In this document: one piece after another, positions 17,085-24,654 of the stretch
How positions within the stretch are numbered: position 1 is the first letter of the stretch
How the letters are laid out: the number at the start of each line of letters is the position of its first letter
Assembly (NCBI RefSeq): GCF_009741925.1
Contig: NZ_WPCC01000019.1
Coordinates: 1 to 56,954, forward strand
Direction of reading: 5' to 3'
DNA: 56,954 nt
Origin: Natronomonas sp. CBA1123
GTDB lineage: Archaea > Halobacteriota > Halobacteria > Halobacteriales > Haloarculaceae
Notes under the pieces: generated by a model
The model's input: only the letters and a program-made list of their open reading frames with translations
The model's database searches: none
What the model was told of the DNA's origin: nothing
Position numbers and translations under genes: made by a program

Positions 17085-18287
17085 CTATTCCTCGTTCTGA
17101 CTGTCGATGACGCGGTTGGCCAGACGCTCCTGGAAGCCGTGGTACTTCGCGACGCCGGTGGCGTCGTCCTGTTCGATGCCGCCGATGACATCCTCGGTGT
17201 TGAACGAGGCCGCTTCCGCGGAGTAGACGGCGAACTGCGAGGACCGGCCGACCGGACGGGCCTGACCGCCTTCGAGGCGAATCGTCACGCTGCCGGTGAC
17301 GCGGGTCTGGGTCTCCTCGATGAAGCCCTCCAGTGCACCGACCAGCGGCGCGTTGACGAGGCCCTGATACCCCTTCTCGGACCACTCGTGGTCGATTTGC
17401 TTCTTGAAGGAGCGCTCTTCCTTCGTGAGGACGAGGTCCTCCAGCGCCTGGTGGGCGTTGAGCAGCACCGTCGCCGCAGGGTGTTCGTAGTTCTCGCGAA
17501 CCTTCAGGCCGAGCATGCGGTCCTCCATGATGTCGGAGCGGCCGACGCCGTAATCGCCCGCGAGGTCGTTGAGCGTCTGGGTGAGTTCGACCGGCTCCAT
17601 CGCCTCGCCGTCGAGGCTGACGGGATAGCCGTTCTCGAAGCCGATTTCGAGTTCGCGCGTCTCGCCCGTGGGCGCGGTCGTCCACTCGTAGATGTCCTCC
17701 GGCGGAACGTAGCTCGGCTCTTCGAGTTCCGACCCCTCGATGGAGCGACTCCAGAGGTTCGTGTCGATGCTGTATTTGCCCTCGTCGCCGCCCTCGACGG
17801 GCAAGTCGCGCTCGGCGGCGTACTCCTGTTCGAACTCCCGTGTCAGGCCGAGTTCACGGACCGGCGCGATAACTTCCATATCGGAGTCACGCCAGACGGC
17901 CTCGAAGCGGAGTTGGTCGTTGCCCTTCCCGGTACAGCCGTGGGCGAGGCCGGTACAGCCCTGCTCTTCGGCGACTTCGAGAATCGCGGCGGCGATGACC
18001 GGACGGGCGAGTGCGGTGCCGAGGGGGTAGCCCTGATAGGAGGCGTTGGCGCGGACGGCGTCGAAACAGAGGTCTGCGAACTCGTCTTTCGCGTCGACGA
18101 CGTAGTGTTCGAGGTTCAGCGCCTCGGCGGTCTCTTCGGCTTCGGCGAACTCGGCTTCGGGTTGGCCGACGTCGACGGTGACGCCGATGACCTCGTCGTA
18201 GCCGTACTCTTCTTGCAGCAGCGGGACACAGACTGTCGTGTCGAGCCCACCGGAGAAGGCGAGCGCGACGCGTTCGTTGTCGGACAT
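17085..18287 (-). CDS. argG: Argininosuccinate synthase
   Basis: A 400-residue ATP pyrophosphatase that condenses citrulline and aspartate. The N-terminal PP-loop ALAFSGGLDTTVCVPLL, GVTVDVGQPEAEF, AHGCTGKGNDQLRFE and the citrulline-binding GRSDIMEDRMLGLKVRENYEHP are all present. It heads the arginine cluster. Upstream (18288-18556) is a spacer with inverted repeats that may hold the operon promoter. Length and motifs are normal. Confidence 0.97.
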   Translation of the reverse strand: MSDNERVALAFSGGLDTTVCVPLLQEEYGYDEVIGVTVDVGQPEAEFAEAEETAEALNLEHYVVDAKDEFADLCFDAVRANASYQGYPLGTALARPVIAAAILEVAEEQGCTGLAHGCTGKGNDQLRFEAVWRDSDMEVIAPVRELGLTREFEQEYAAERDLPVEGGDEGKYSIDTNLWSRSIEGSELEEPSYVPPEDIYEWTTAPTGETRELEIGFENGYPVSLDGEAMEPVELTQTLNDLAGDYGVGRSDIMEDRMLGLKVRENYEHPAATVLLNAHQALEDLVLTKEERSFKKQIDHEWSEKGYQGLVNAPLVGALEGFIEETQTRVTGSVTIRLEGGQARPVGRSSQFAVYSAEAASFNTEDVIGGIEQDDATGVAKYHGFQERLANRVIDSQNEE

Positions 18288-18556
18288 TGATATGGTGTTT
18301 TGGATGACGGACCGTCAACCGGACGGTTTTCGTTGAAAGCGAGGCGAGCGCGACTGGAGTGAGTACTATTCGGGCCTAACGGCCCGGTCGCGGTCGCCGA
18401 AGAATGGAGTACCCACCGGTAAGCACGGACGCGCCGGAGCGGTGGGTCTGCGTCATGTATCTCGTTCTATTCTCAGAGCGGTATTAAACGCTTGTGGAAC
18501 GGCGGTTCCGTGGCAGGAGATAGCGTGGCGTACGCCACCGGGACCGGTCGCTATGG
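18288..18556. other. Spacer upstream of argG with inverted repeats, no gene seen
   Basis: The 269 bases between argG and the next minus-strand gene contain CGGGCCTAACGGCCCG (about 18379-18394), a perfect hairpin with 6-base arms, and a longer imperfect pairing between ACCCACCG (about 18411) and CGGTGGGT (about 18440). An AT-rich GAGCGGTATTAAACGCTT sits near 18476. No convincing coding sequence and no tRNA were found. It presumably carries the argG promoter and possibly a terminator for the gene transcribed toward it. Confidence 0.4.
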
Positions 18557-19315
18557 TCACTCCTGTCGGCGCCGAATCGCGAGCAACGCGACGGCGACGG
18601 GGACGAGCGCGACCAGAAGCGCCCGGGCGGCCGTTCCGAACCCGGAGGGCTGTTCGCCGGGGGCGGCAGCAGTCGTCTCCGCCGTTGCGTCGGTCGGCGT
18701 CTCCGTACTCGGGTCGGTGAACTCCGCGTAGAATCGCGAGAAGTTCGAGGTACTGGGGTTCCACAGCGCGCTGTTGCGCCGAACCCGGAGCGCGCTCGGG
18801 TCCAACTGCCCCCGAACGTACCCTTCGGGACCGTGCATCGCGACCCGGCGACGGTCCTGGTCGAAGGGGTCGTAACTGCTGCGGAACGGTTCGGCGACGA
18901 TGACCCGGTCGGACTCGGCGTAGGCGAAGTTCTCCCACGTCACGTGGACTTCGAGGCGGCCGTACCCCTCGCCGTCCATCTCGTAGGTCTCGACGCTGAC
19001 GTTGTGAACCCGCATGTCGCGACCCGAGGCCGCACTGCCGTTCTCGGCCATCGACCGGAACTGCGCCGCTATCTCGTCTCGCCACTGCTGTCTCGCGGTT
19101 TCGTTCTCAGCGAACTCCTCGTACACCTGTCGCTCCTGGTCGTCGTCGAGGTCGTACGAGGAGACGTGATGGACCGACGCGTCACCGTCGGCATGCAGTT
19201 CGATGCCGATGAGGTTTCGGTCGGGTTCCTCGTGGGCGGCCGCGCCGACGCCGGCACCGACCGCGACGGCGAGACAGCAGACGACGGCCACGGCGCCCGC
19301 GAGCGTTCCTCGCAT
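18557..19315 (-). CDS. Secreted/membrane-anchored haloarchaeal protein of unknown function
   Basis: A 252-residue protein starting MRGTLAGAVAVVCCLAVAVG, an N-terminal hydrophobic signal or anchor. An acidic extracellular domain follows (IGIELHADGDASVHHVSSYDLD, LEVHVTWENFAYAESDRVIVAEPF), then a Thr/Ala-rich spacer (TPTDATAETTAAAPGEQ) and a C-terminal membrane helix (ARALLVALVPVAVALLAI) with an RRRQE stop-transfer end. The layout is that of a surface protein with its domain outside the cell. The upstream in-frame ATG at 19393 would add a non-signal stretch, so I prefer 19315. Function unknown. Confidence 0.75.
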   Translation of the reverse strand: MRGTLAGAVAVVCCLAVAVGAGVGAAAHEEPDRNLIGIELHADGDASVHHVSSYDLDDDQERQVYEEFAENETARQQWRDEIAAQFRSMAENGSAASGRDMRVHNVSVETYEMDGEGYGRLEVHVTWENFAYAESDRVIVAEPFRSSYDPFDQDRRRVAMHGPEGYVRGQLDPSALRVRRNSALWNPSTSNFSRFYAEFTDPSTETPTDATAETTAAAPGEQPSGFGTAARALLVALVPVAVALLAIRRRQE

Positions 19316-19431
19316 CGACCGTTGGTCTGTGACCCGGTGGCAAATCGGTTTCGCCTCGCAGTCGAAAAACGGCCACAGCGCTTTTGCGCACACCGCTCGG
19401 AGTCGACCGTATGCTCCCCGACAGGGCCGGT

Positions 19432-19596
19432 ATGGACGTAGAGGACCTACTGAAGATTATCCTCGTGCTCATCATCGTCTGGATTGCCGTCGACATCGTC
19501 CTCGACGTCCTGCAGTTCGCCTTCGGCGGCCTCAGCTCCGTCGTCGGGGTTCTCATCGTCGTGCTCATCGTCGCCTACTTCCTCGACTACATCTGA
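19432..19596 (+). CDS. Small two-span membrane protein
   Basis: A 54-residue protein MDVEDLLKIILVLIIVWIAV... with two hydrophobic helices separated by a short Gly/Ser turn (FGGLSSVVG) and ending FLDYI. Very like the short conserved membrane proteins common in haloarchaea (a DUF7554-like family, from memory). An in-frame ATG seven codons upstream (19411) is an alternative start. No function can be assigned. Confidence 0.7.
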   Translation: MDVEDLLKIILVLIIVWIAVDIVLDVLQFAFGGLSSVVGVLIVVLIVAYFLDYI

Positions 19597-19647
19597 CGGC
19601 GCGACCGTTCCACAGCGCCTATACCGTTCTCCCGCCGAGTACCGCCA

Positions 19648-20130
19648 GTGTACAGCCTGAACGTTCCCGTCCCCGGCGAGGTGTCGAAACTCGCCCGCGG
19701 CCTCGCGTCGGAGTGTCTCACCGCGACACCGCGGGACCGTCACACGCTCGTGGCGAAACGCCTCGGCGACGGCGACCCCGCGTCGCTCGGCCGCGACGTT
19801 CGGCAGGCGTTGGCCGGTCTCGACCCGTTCACCGTCGGAATTTCGGGCGTCGGTGTGTTTCGAAACCCACCGACTGGCCGCGGGCCGGTCACCTACCTCC
19901 GCGTGGAGTCACCGACACTGGAACGCCTTCACGCCGTTTTGTGTGACCGTTTTTCCCCCGTCGACGGCATCGAGGACGACGACTACGTCCCCCACGTCAC
20001 GGTCGCCCGCGGCGGCGATGCCGACCGCGTCGCCGGCAGCGACGTGAGCGCCGAGTGGACCGTCGATTCGCTCGTCGTCTGGGCCGCCGACTACGGCGAA
20101 CCGGTCGAACGCGTCTCGCTGCCCGCCTGA
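19648..20130 (+). CDS. 2'-5' RNA ligase/cyclic phosphodiesterase family protein
   Basis: A 160-residue 2H phosphoesterase superfamily protein. The two histidine motifs are DRHTLVAKRL (about residue 31) and PHVTVARGG (about residue 115). Archaeal members act as RNA 2',3'-cyclic phosphodiesterase or 2'-5' ligase (ThpR). The GTG at 19648 gives (M)YSLNVPVPGEVSKLARGL, the usual beta-strand start. Its stop is one base from the stop of the convergent HNH gene. Confidence 0.85.
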   Translation: MYSLNVPVPGEVSKLARGLASECLTATPRDRHTLVAKRLGDGDPASLGRDVRQALAGLDPFTVGISGVGVFRNPPTGRGPVTYLRVESPTLERLHAVLCDRFSPVDGIEDDDYVPHVTVARGGDADRVAGSDVSAEWTVDSLVVWAADYGEPVERVSLPA

Positions 20131-20131
20131 C

Positions 20132-20845
20132 TCAGAAGAAATAGAACGACGCGAACACGCCGAGGACGAGGAACAGGACCGTCAGTCCGATTGGGTTGAA
20201 CAGATAGCGCAGCGGCGTGTCGTAGACGAACCGCTCGAAGGCCGTCTCCGGCGGCCGCAGCGCCCGAACCGGACGGGAGGCGAGCAGCGCCGGCCGCACC
20301 GGCGCATCGCTGGCCCGCCTTTTCAATGACTCGGCGTCGAGTTCGCCGGCCACCTCGAAGTCCTCGGGGTCGTAGCCCGCCGCCAACAGCGCTCCAGCGC
20401 ACGGTTTACACAGGACGTAGTCGCTGCCGTCCTCTTGGTACGCCGCGAGGTTCATCGCCGAATCGGCGAGGTGTTGACAGCGCTGACAGACGTGCTGGCG
20501 GTCGCTCCGCATCGTCGCCACCGAGTCGGGCGCCTCGGGGACGGGAAACATCGGCGCGTCCTTCCGTACCTCACGGTAGGCCGGGTCGTCGGAGTGCAGC
20601 GTCGCGTGACAGGACCCACACAGCGTCATGGCGTTGTCGAGGTCGTCCAGCGACGGCGAGCCGTGTGCTGCGACGTGGGCCTCCAATCGTCGTTCCGGTT
20701 GGCCGCGTTCGGCCTGCCGATAGCCACACCGCTGGCAGGTGTAGTCGTCCCGCTCCAGTGTCTCCTCACGGAGGAGGTCCCAGCGGGGCCCCTCGCCGTC
20801 CCGCGTTCGGCGCTTCTCGGCCCGTGGTTCCCAATCGACGCTCAT
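20132..20845 (-). CDS. HNH nuclease-domain protein with C-terminal membrane helix
   Basis: A 237-residue protein. The N-terminal part has an HNH fold with a zinc ribbon: ERDDYTCQRCGYRQ, RRLEAHVAAHGSPSLDDLDN, then MTLCGSCHATLHS. A second cysteine pair set (HVCQRCQHLAD and YVLCKPCAGALL) suggests another zinc site at residues about 118-155. The C-terminus (NPIGLTVLFLVLGVFASFYFF) is a hydrophobic membrane span, unusual for a nuclease. The ATG overlaps the stop of the helicase gene by 4 bases, so the two are likely co-translated. Nuclease activity is inferred from family, not shown. Confidence 0.8.
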   Translation of the reverse strand: MSVDWEPRAEKRRTRDGEGPRWDLLREETLERDDYTCQRCGYRQAERGQPERRLEAHVAAHGSPSLDDLDNAMTLCGSCHATLHSDDPAYREVRKDAPMFPVPEAPDSVATMRSDRQHVCQRCQHLADSAMNLAAYQEDGSDYVLCKPCAGALLAAGYDPEDFEVAGELDAESLKRRASDAPVRPALLASRPVRALRPPETAFERFVYDTPLRYLFNPIGLTVLFLVLGVFASFYFF

Positions 20846-23013
20846 GGCGTCGGCGGGTCACCTCCCCACGAATCCATGTCGGTGTAGAAGTTCAGCATGG
20901 CGAATTTCAGTTTCTCCGGTGCGATGTCGATGTGTTCGCTGCGCTCCTCCGCCGGGAATGACGGGTAGACGCTGTAATCGCCCAACTCGGCGTGGTTCGA
21001 CGCCATGTACCGCTCGTCGATGAGCACCCGGGCGCCGAAGTCCTCCGGCGAGCGGATGACCCGGCCGAGCGCCTGCCGGGTCTTCCGAACCGTCGGGATT
21101 TCGACGGCGTAGCGCCATCCGGCATCGTCGTCTCCGTCCTCGCCGAAGGCGCCAGCGTAGGCGCGCTGGACGGCCTCCATCCGGTCGTCGAGGTGCGGAT
21201 ACGGGACACCGACGACGACGACGGACCGGGCGTCGTCGTCGTCGAAGCTGACGCCCTCGGCGAGGGTCCCCCAAAGCGACGTGAACAACACGGCGTCGTC
21301 GTCGTCGACGAACTCCTGTCGCAGTTCTTCGGCCCGCTTCCCGGGTTCGTCGAGATACGGCGTCGAGTCGCCCGAAAACCGGTGGTAGTAGCGTTCGGCC
21401 TCGGCGTAACTCGGGAAGAAGGCCAGCGTGTTACCGGGCGTAAACCGGACGGCGTCCTCGATGGTCTCCCCGACCGTCTCCTGAACCGTGGGGTCGTCGC
21501 GTTTGCTCGCGAACAGCGCCGGCGTCTCGACGGCGTAGGTGCGGCGGCGCTCCTCGGGAAACTGCTCGCCGTAGGCCATCGTCAGCGGGTCGTCGAGGCC
21601 GAGTACGTCCTCGGTCACGTCGAAGGGCCGCAGCGTCGCGCTCATCAGGATGGTCGCGTGTAACTCCTCGAACAGCGGCTCGGTCACCTGCCGCGGGAGG
21701 CAGGTGTACAACTCGGCGCGGCCGACGACGCCCGTCTCCGTCCGGCGAACCCCCAACACGGGATACTGTCCGGGTTCGACGCTGGATTCCATCCACTCCT
21801 CGATGAAGGCGGCGGCGGTCAGGGTCGGACACTCCTTTCTGGTCGTCGTCTCGCCGTCCTTGTAGGCCTGCTCGTAGCGTCGGTCCAACTCCTCGCCCAG
21901 CGCCAGCGCCTCCTCGAGGTCCGTGTCGAATCCCTGTCCGGTGTAGGCTTGGAGGAAGGCGACGGACAGTTCGTCGCGGCCCTCCTCGCGGTCGATAGAA
22001 ACGTCTTCCCACTCCTCGTCGACGGCCTCGCGCTCGCCGAAGCCGAAGGAGTCCTCGTAGGTGTCGACCAGCGCCGTTCGGAACGCTCCGACGACGTTGG
22101 CCGCCGACTCCGCACGGGCGTCGTCGCACTCGTCGAGTTCGTCTAAGGCGCCGTCGAGCGTTCGCTCGGCGAGCGTCCGGGTGGCGTGGTCCCGCGCCGC
22201 GTCGGCGACGTTGTGGGCCTCGTCGAAGACCACGATGATGTCCTCGGGGTCCCGACCGAGCCACCGGAAGAACTGCTCGCGAATCATCGGGTCCAGCAGG
22301 TGATGGTAATTGCAGACGACCAAATCGACGCCCTCCATCCCGTCTTTCAGGAGTTCGTACCCACAGAGGTTCGCCTCGTGGGCGTACTCGTAGATGTCGT
22401 CCGGCGTGCGCACGTCCTCGTAGAGCCACGAGTAGAACTCGTCGGTGTTGCCGGTGAGGTTGTTGTAGTAGCGGTCACAGATGTTCCGTTCCTCTTGGAG
22501 GGCTTCGATGCTCGTCTCGAGGTCGTCGAGTTCCTCCATCACGGCCCCGCGGGCCTCGGCGGCCTCGCCGTTGCCCTCTTTGCTCGCATCGAGCAGTTCC
22601 TCCTCCCGCTGTTCTAACTCCGCGATGTCCTGCTGTTTGTCGACCAACTCCCGGGTCGTATCCCGCAGGGCCTGACACTCCTCGTAGCCGACGTCGATGT
22701 GACACATCGACGCCTTCCCGCGGAAGACGACCGACCGAATCGGCTCCTGGGCGTTGATGGCGCGGGCCTCCTCGATGAACTGTCGGGTCTGCTGGTGGAC
22801 GTTCGTCGTGATGACGACCGTCTTCCCCGCCGCACGGCCGTACTCGAGGGCGGGCACCAACGAAGCGAGGGTCTTGCCCGTCCCACAGGCACCCTCGAAC
22901 AGCACGTCACGCTCTTCGACGAGCGCCTCGCGTATGCGTCCCATCGCGTCGTCCTGATGGTCGTAGGGCTCGTCGTAGGGGAAGAACCGCTCGTAGCCGG
23001 CCGACTCTGACAC
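20842..23013 (-). CDS. XPD/Rad3-type Fe-S DNA helicase
   Basis: A 723-residue superfamily 2 helicase. Walker A GACGTGKT (41-48), Walker B VVFDEAHNVAD (DEAH at 254-257), C-terminal motifs LFTSLWGTLAEGVSFDDD and ALGRVIRSPEDFG. Four cysteines at about 104, 113, 179 and 207 (SMCH, EECQ, NICD, LCGY) match the XPD iron-sulphur cluster pattern. A coiled-coil-like acidic stretch lies between the second and third cysteines (about 120-170). A DNA repair or recombination role is inferred from family. It is co-transcribed with the HNH protein downstream. Confidence 0.92.
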   Translation of the reverse strand: MSESAGYERFFPYDEPYDHQDDAMGRIREALVEERDVLFEGACGTGKTLASLVPALEYGRAAGKTVVITTNVHQQTRQFIEEARAINAQEPIRSVVFRGKASMCHIDVGYEECQALRDTTRELVDKQQDIAELEQREEELLDASKEGNGEAAEARGAVMEELDDLETSIEALQEERNICDRYYNNLTGNTDEFYSWLYEDVRTPDDIYEYAHEANLCGYELLKDGMEGVDLVVCNYHHLLDPMIREQFFRWLGRDPEDIIVVFDEAHNVADAARDHATRTLAERTLDGALDELDECDDARAESAANVVGAFRTALVDTYEDSFGFGEREAVDEEWEDVSIDREEGRDELSVAFLQAYTGQGFDTDLEEALALGEELDRRYEQAYKDGETTTRKECPTLTAAAFIEEWMESSVEPGQYPVLGVRRTETGVVGRAELYTCLPRQVTEPLFEELHATILMSATLRPFDVTEDVLGLDDPLTMAYGEQFPEERRRTYAVETPALFASKRDDPTVQETVGETIEDAVRFTPGNTLAFFPSYAEAERYYHRFSGDSTPYLDEPGKRAEELRQEFVDDDDAVLFTSLWGTLAEGVSFDDDDARSVVVVGVPYPHLDDRMEAVQRAYAGAFGEDGDDDAGWRYAVEIPTVRKTRQALGRVIRSPEDFGARVLIDERYMASNHAELGDYSVYPSFPAEERSEHIDIAPEKLKFAMLNFYTDMDSWGGDPPTP

Positions 23014-23065
23014 ACCAACTACTCAGGCTTTTTCGAATAAAAGGGTTCGCTGGGCGGGGCGAAAG

Positions 23066-23227
23066 TTAAGCCAGTGCGTTCAACATCAACACGAGGACGC
23101 CCAAGAGGACCCCGAAGGCGACGACCGTTCGGGGGTCCATCGTGGGCGTACTGGAATCCTCGCTATCGAAGTACCGGACGAGTCCGGCACTGGACATCAG
23201 CCCGCCGGAGTTCTGGCCGCTGCTCAT
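23066..23227 (-). CDS. Preprotein translocase subunit Sec61beta/SecG
   Basis: A 53-residue protein [20 protein letters not shown]..., with a Ser/Gly-rich cytosolic N-terminus, the conserved [10 protein letters not shown] region, PRTVV, and a single C-terminal membrane helix ([17 protein letters not shown]). This is the archaeal Sec61beta pattern, the small accessory subunit of the SecYE channel. Stop TAA at 23066-23068. It is shorter than usual gene-finding cut-offs. It lies upstream of the helicase gene on the same strand with a 52-base gap. Confidence 0.93.
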   Translation of the reverse strand: MSSGQNSGGLMSSAGLVRYFDSEDSSTPTMDPRTVVAFGVLLGVLVLMLNALA

Positions 23228-23334
23228 ACCCGTCAGTTCGGGGCGGCGACCCTAAGCGTTTCGGCCCAGCGTCGCCCTCACCGAGGGCCGGTTGGGAAAC
23301 CCTTATGCGCGCGGCTGGAATACGTCCGATAGTC

Positions 23335-23601
23335 ATGCCCGTCACCCTCAAGGACTTCTACGCGGACTGGTGCGGCCCGTGCAAAACGCAGGACCCGATT
23401 CTCGACGAACTCGAAGAGGACTACCCCGACGTGGCCTTCGAGAAGGTCAACGTCGACGAAGAGCAGGACGTCGCCAACGAGTACCAGGTGCGCTCGCTGC
23501 CGACGCTCATCGTCGAGAACGACGACGGCATCGTCGAGCGGTTCGTCGGCGTCACCCAGCGTGACGACATCGAGAGCGCCCTCGGCAAAGCCGGCGCCTG
23601 A
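23335..23601 (+). CDS. Thioredoxin family protein
   Basis: An 88-residue thioredoxin fold with the redox motif WCGPC (C13, C16), cis-proline loop RSLPTLIVEN and terminal helix IESALGKAG. It lacks the N-terminal strand-helix of full thioredoxins (about 105 residues), as in the short archaeal forms. The ATG at 23335 is preceded by a TATA-like CCTTATG at 23301-23307, about 30 bases upstream; this supports the short start. A T-rich stretch follows the stop. Confidence 0.92.
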   Translation: MPVTLKDFYADWCGPCKTQDPILDELEEDYPDVAFEKVNVDEEQDVANEYQVRSLPTLIVENDDGIVERFVGVTQRDDIESALGKAGA

Positions 23602-23624
23602 ATTTTTCGCCGTTTTCCCGTTTT
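23602..23624 (+). terminator. T-rich terminator after thioredoxin gene
   Basis: Directly after the TGA come three T runs (TTTTT, TTTT, TTTT) separated by CGCCG and CCCG, the pattern of archaeal intrinsic termination. It ends at the stop codon of the convergent esterase gene, which it may also serve in the opposite direction only weakly. Confidence 0.5.
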
Positions 23625-24291
23625 AGTACCGCTCTTCCAGCCACTCGACCACGTCGCTGATTTCCTGTGGCGTCGTTCCGTGGCCGACGCCGTACTGTTC
23701 GAAGCGTACGTCGGCACCGCCCTCGGCGAGCAGTTCGGCGGCGCGCTCGGCGCGTTCGGGCGGAATCACCTGGTCCATCGCGCCACAGCCGACGAACACC
23801 GGCTTGCCGTCGGCGTTGTCGACCTCGCCTTCGTGGGAGTCAGCGAGATAGCCGTTCAGCGCGACGACCCACCGATAGGATTCGGGCCGTTCGAGCAGCG
23901 CCGAGAGGCTGGTGATGGCACCCTGACTGAAGCCGAGTAAGCCGACGCGGTCGGGGTCGAGGTCGTAGGCCTCGACGGCCGACTCGACGAACTCGTGGAC
24001 CAAATCGAGACTTCTGCGGAACCCCTCGGGGTCCGGCTGACTCGAATGGAGGCCGCCGCCGGAGAGGTCGAGGTCGTACCACGTGTAACTGTTCGGCCCG
24101 CCCATCTCCTGTGGCGCGCGGACGCTGATGACGTGCAGTTCCTCGGGGAGTTGTGCGGCGATGGGAAGCAGGTCGCGTTCGTTCGTCCCGCGGCCGTGAA
24201 TCAACACGACGGCGGGGGCGTTCTCCGTGACGGTTCCCGGCCGGCTGACGTGGACCAGCGGCAGGTCCTCGGTCGCGTCGTCGGTGTCCAT
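23623..24291 (-). CDS. Phospholipase/carboxylesterase family alpha/beta hydrolase
   Basis: A 222-residue hydrolase beginning MDTDDATEDLPLVHVSRPG. Motifs are VVLIHGRGTNERDLLPIA (oxyanion hole), GLLGFSQGAITSLSALLE with the nucleophile serine in GFSQG, Asp in GCGAMDQVIPPERA and His in QYGVGHGTTPQE. This matches the YpfH/phospholipase-carboxylesterase group (DUF-type esterases on small acyl substrates). The frame is open far upstream, but no signal peptide fits and the ATG at 24291 gives the family length. Substrate unknown. Confidence 0.88.
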   Translation of the reverse strand: MDTDDATEDLPLVHVSRPGTVTENAPAVVLIHGRGTNERDLLPIAAQLPEELHVISVRAPQEMGGPNSYTWYDLDLSGGGLHSSQPDPEGFRRSLDLVHEFVESAVEAYDLDPDRVGLLGFSQGAITSLSALLERPESYRWVVALNGYLADSHEGEVDNADGKPVFVGCGAMDQVIPPERAERAAELLAEGGADVRFEQYGVGHGTTPQEISDVVEWLEERY

Positions 24292-24408
24292 ACCCGGCGT
24301 ACGTCGCTGTCGGTCAAAAGCCACCGGTAACGGTCGTTCCACGACACCACGACCCGTGACAGGTGCTACCACAGAGTTTATTGCTGATGTGGGCGTATCC
24401 GAACCCGT

Positions 24409-24582
24409 ATGGCCACTTCGAACGACGAACTTTTCGACGAATTCCTCTCGGACCGTGGACACGAGACCGAAACCGACTCCCGCAACTGGGAGCAGGATTA
24501 TAACAAGAAACGCTGTCCCGACTGCGGGGGGCTTCACGGGCTCGATGCAGTGTCGTGTACCGTCTGCGGCTGGCAGCCCTGA
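24409..24582 (+). CDS. Small zinc-finger protein, HVO_0416-like
   Basis: A 57-residue protein, MATSNDELFDEFLSDRGHET..., ending in a compact zinc ribbon KRCPDCGGLHG...CTVCGWQP with two CPxCG-type pairs. It closely resembles the haloarchaeal HVO_0416 family of zinc-finger micro-proteins. A TATA-like AGTTTATT at about 24374-24381 lies 28-35 bases upstream. Divergent from the esterase gene. No experimental role is known to me. Confidence 0.85.
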   Translation: MATSNDELFDEFLSDRGHETETDSRNWEQDYNKKRCPDCGGLHGLDAVSCTVCGWQP

Positions 24583-24654
24583 GGGCTCTTCTCGCCGTTT
24601 CCGCGTTCGTCGGAAGCCACGCTACTTATACCGGAGCGTAGCGTTAGACGGGTA

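Noticed and set aside
18379-18450. tRNA or structured RNA gene before argG
   Set aside because: Hairpins are present but no cloverleaf, no conserved T-loop sequence (GGTTCAAATCC-like) and no CCA-proximal acceptor pairing could be built.
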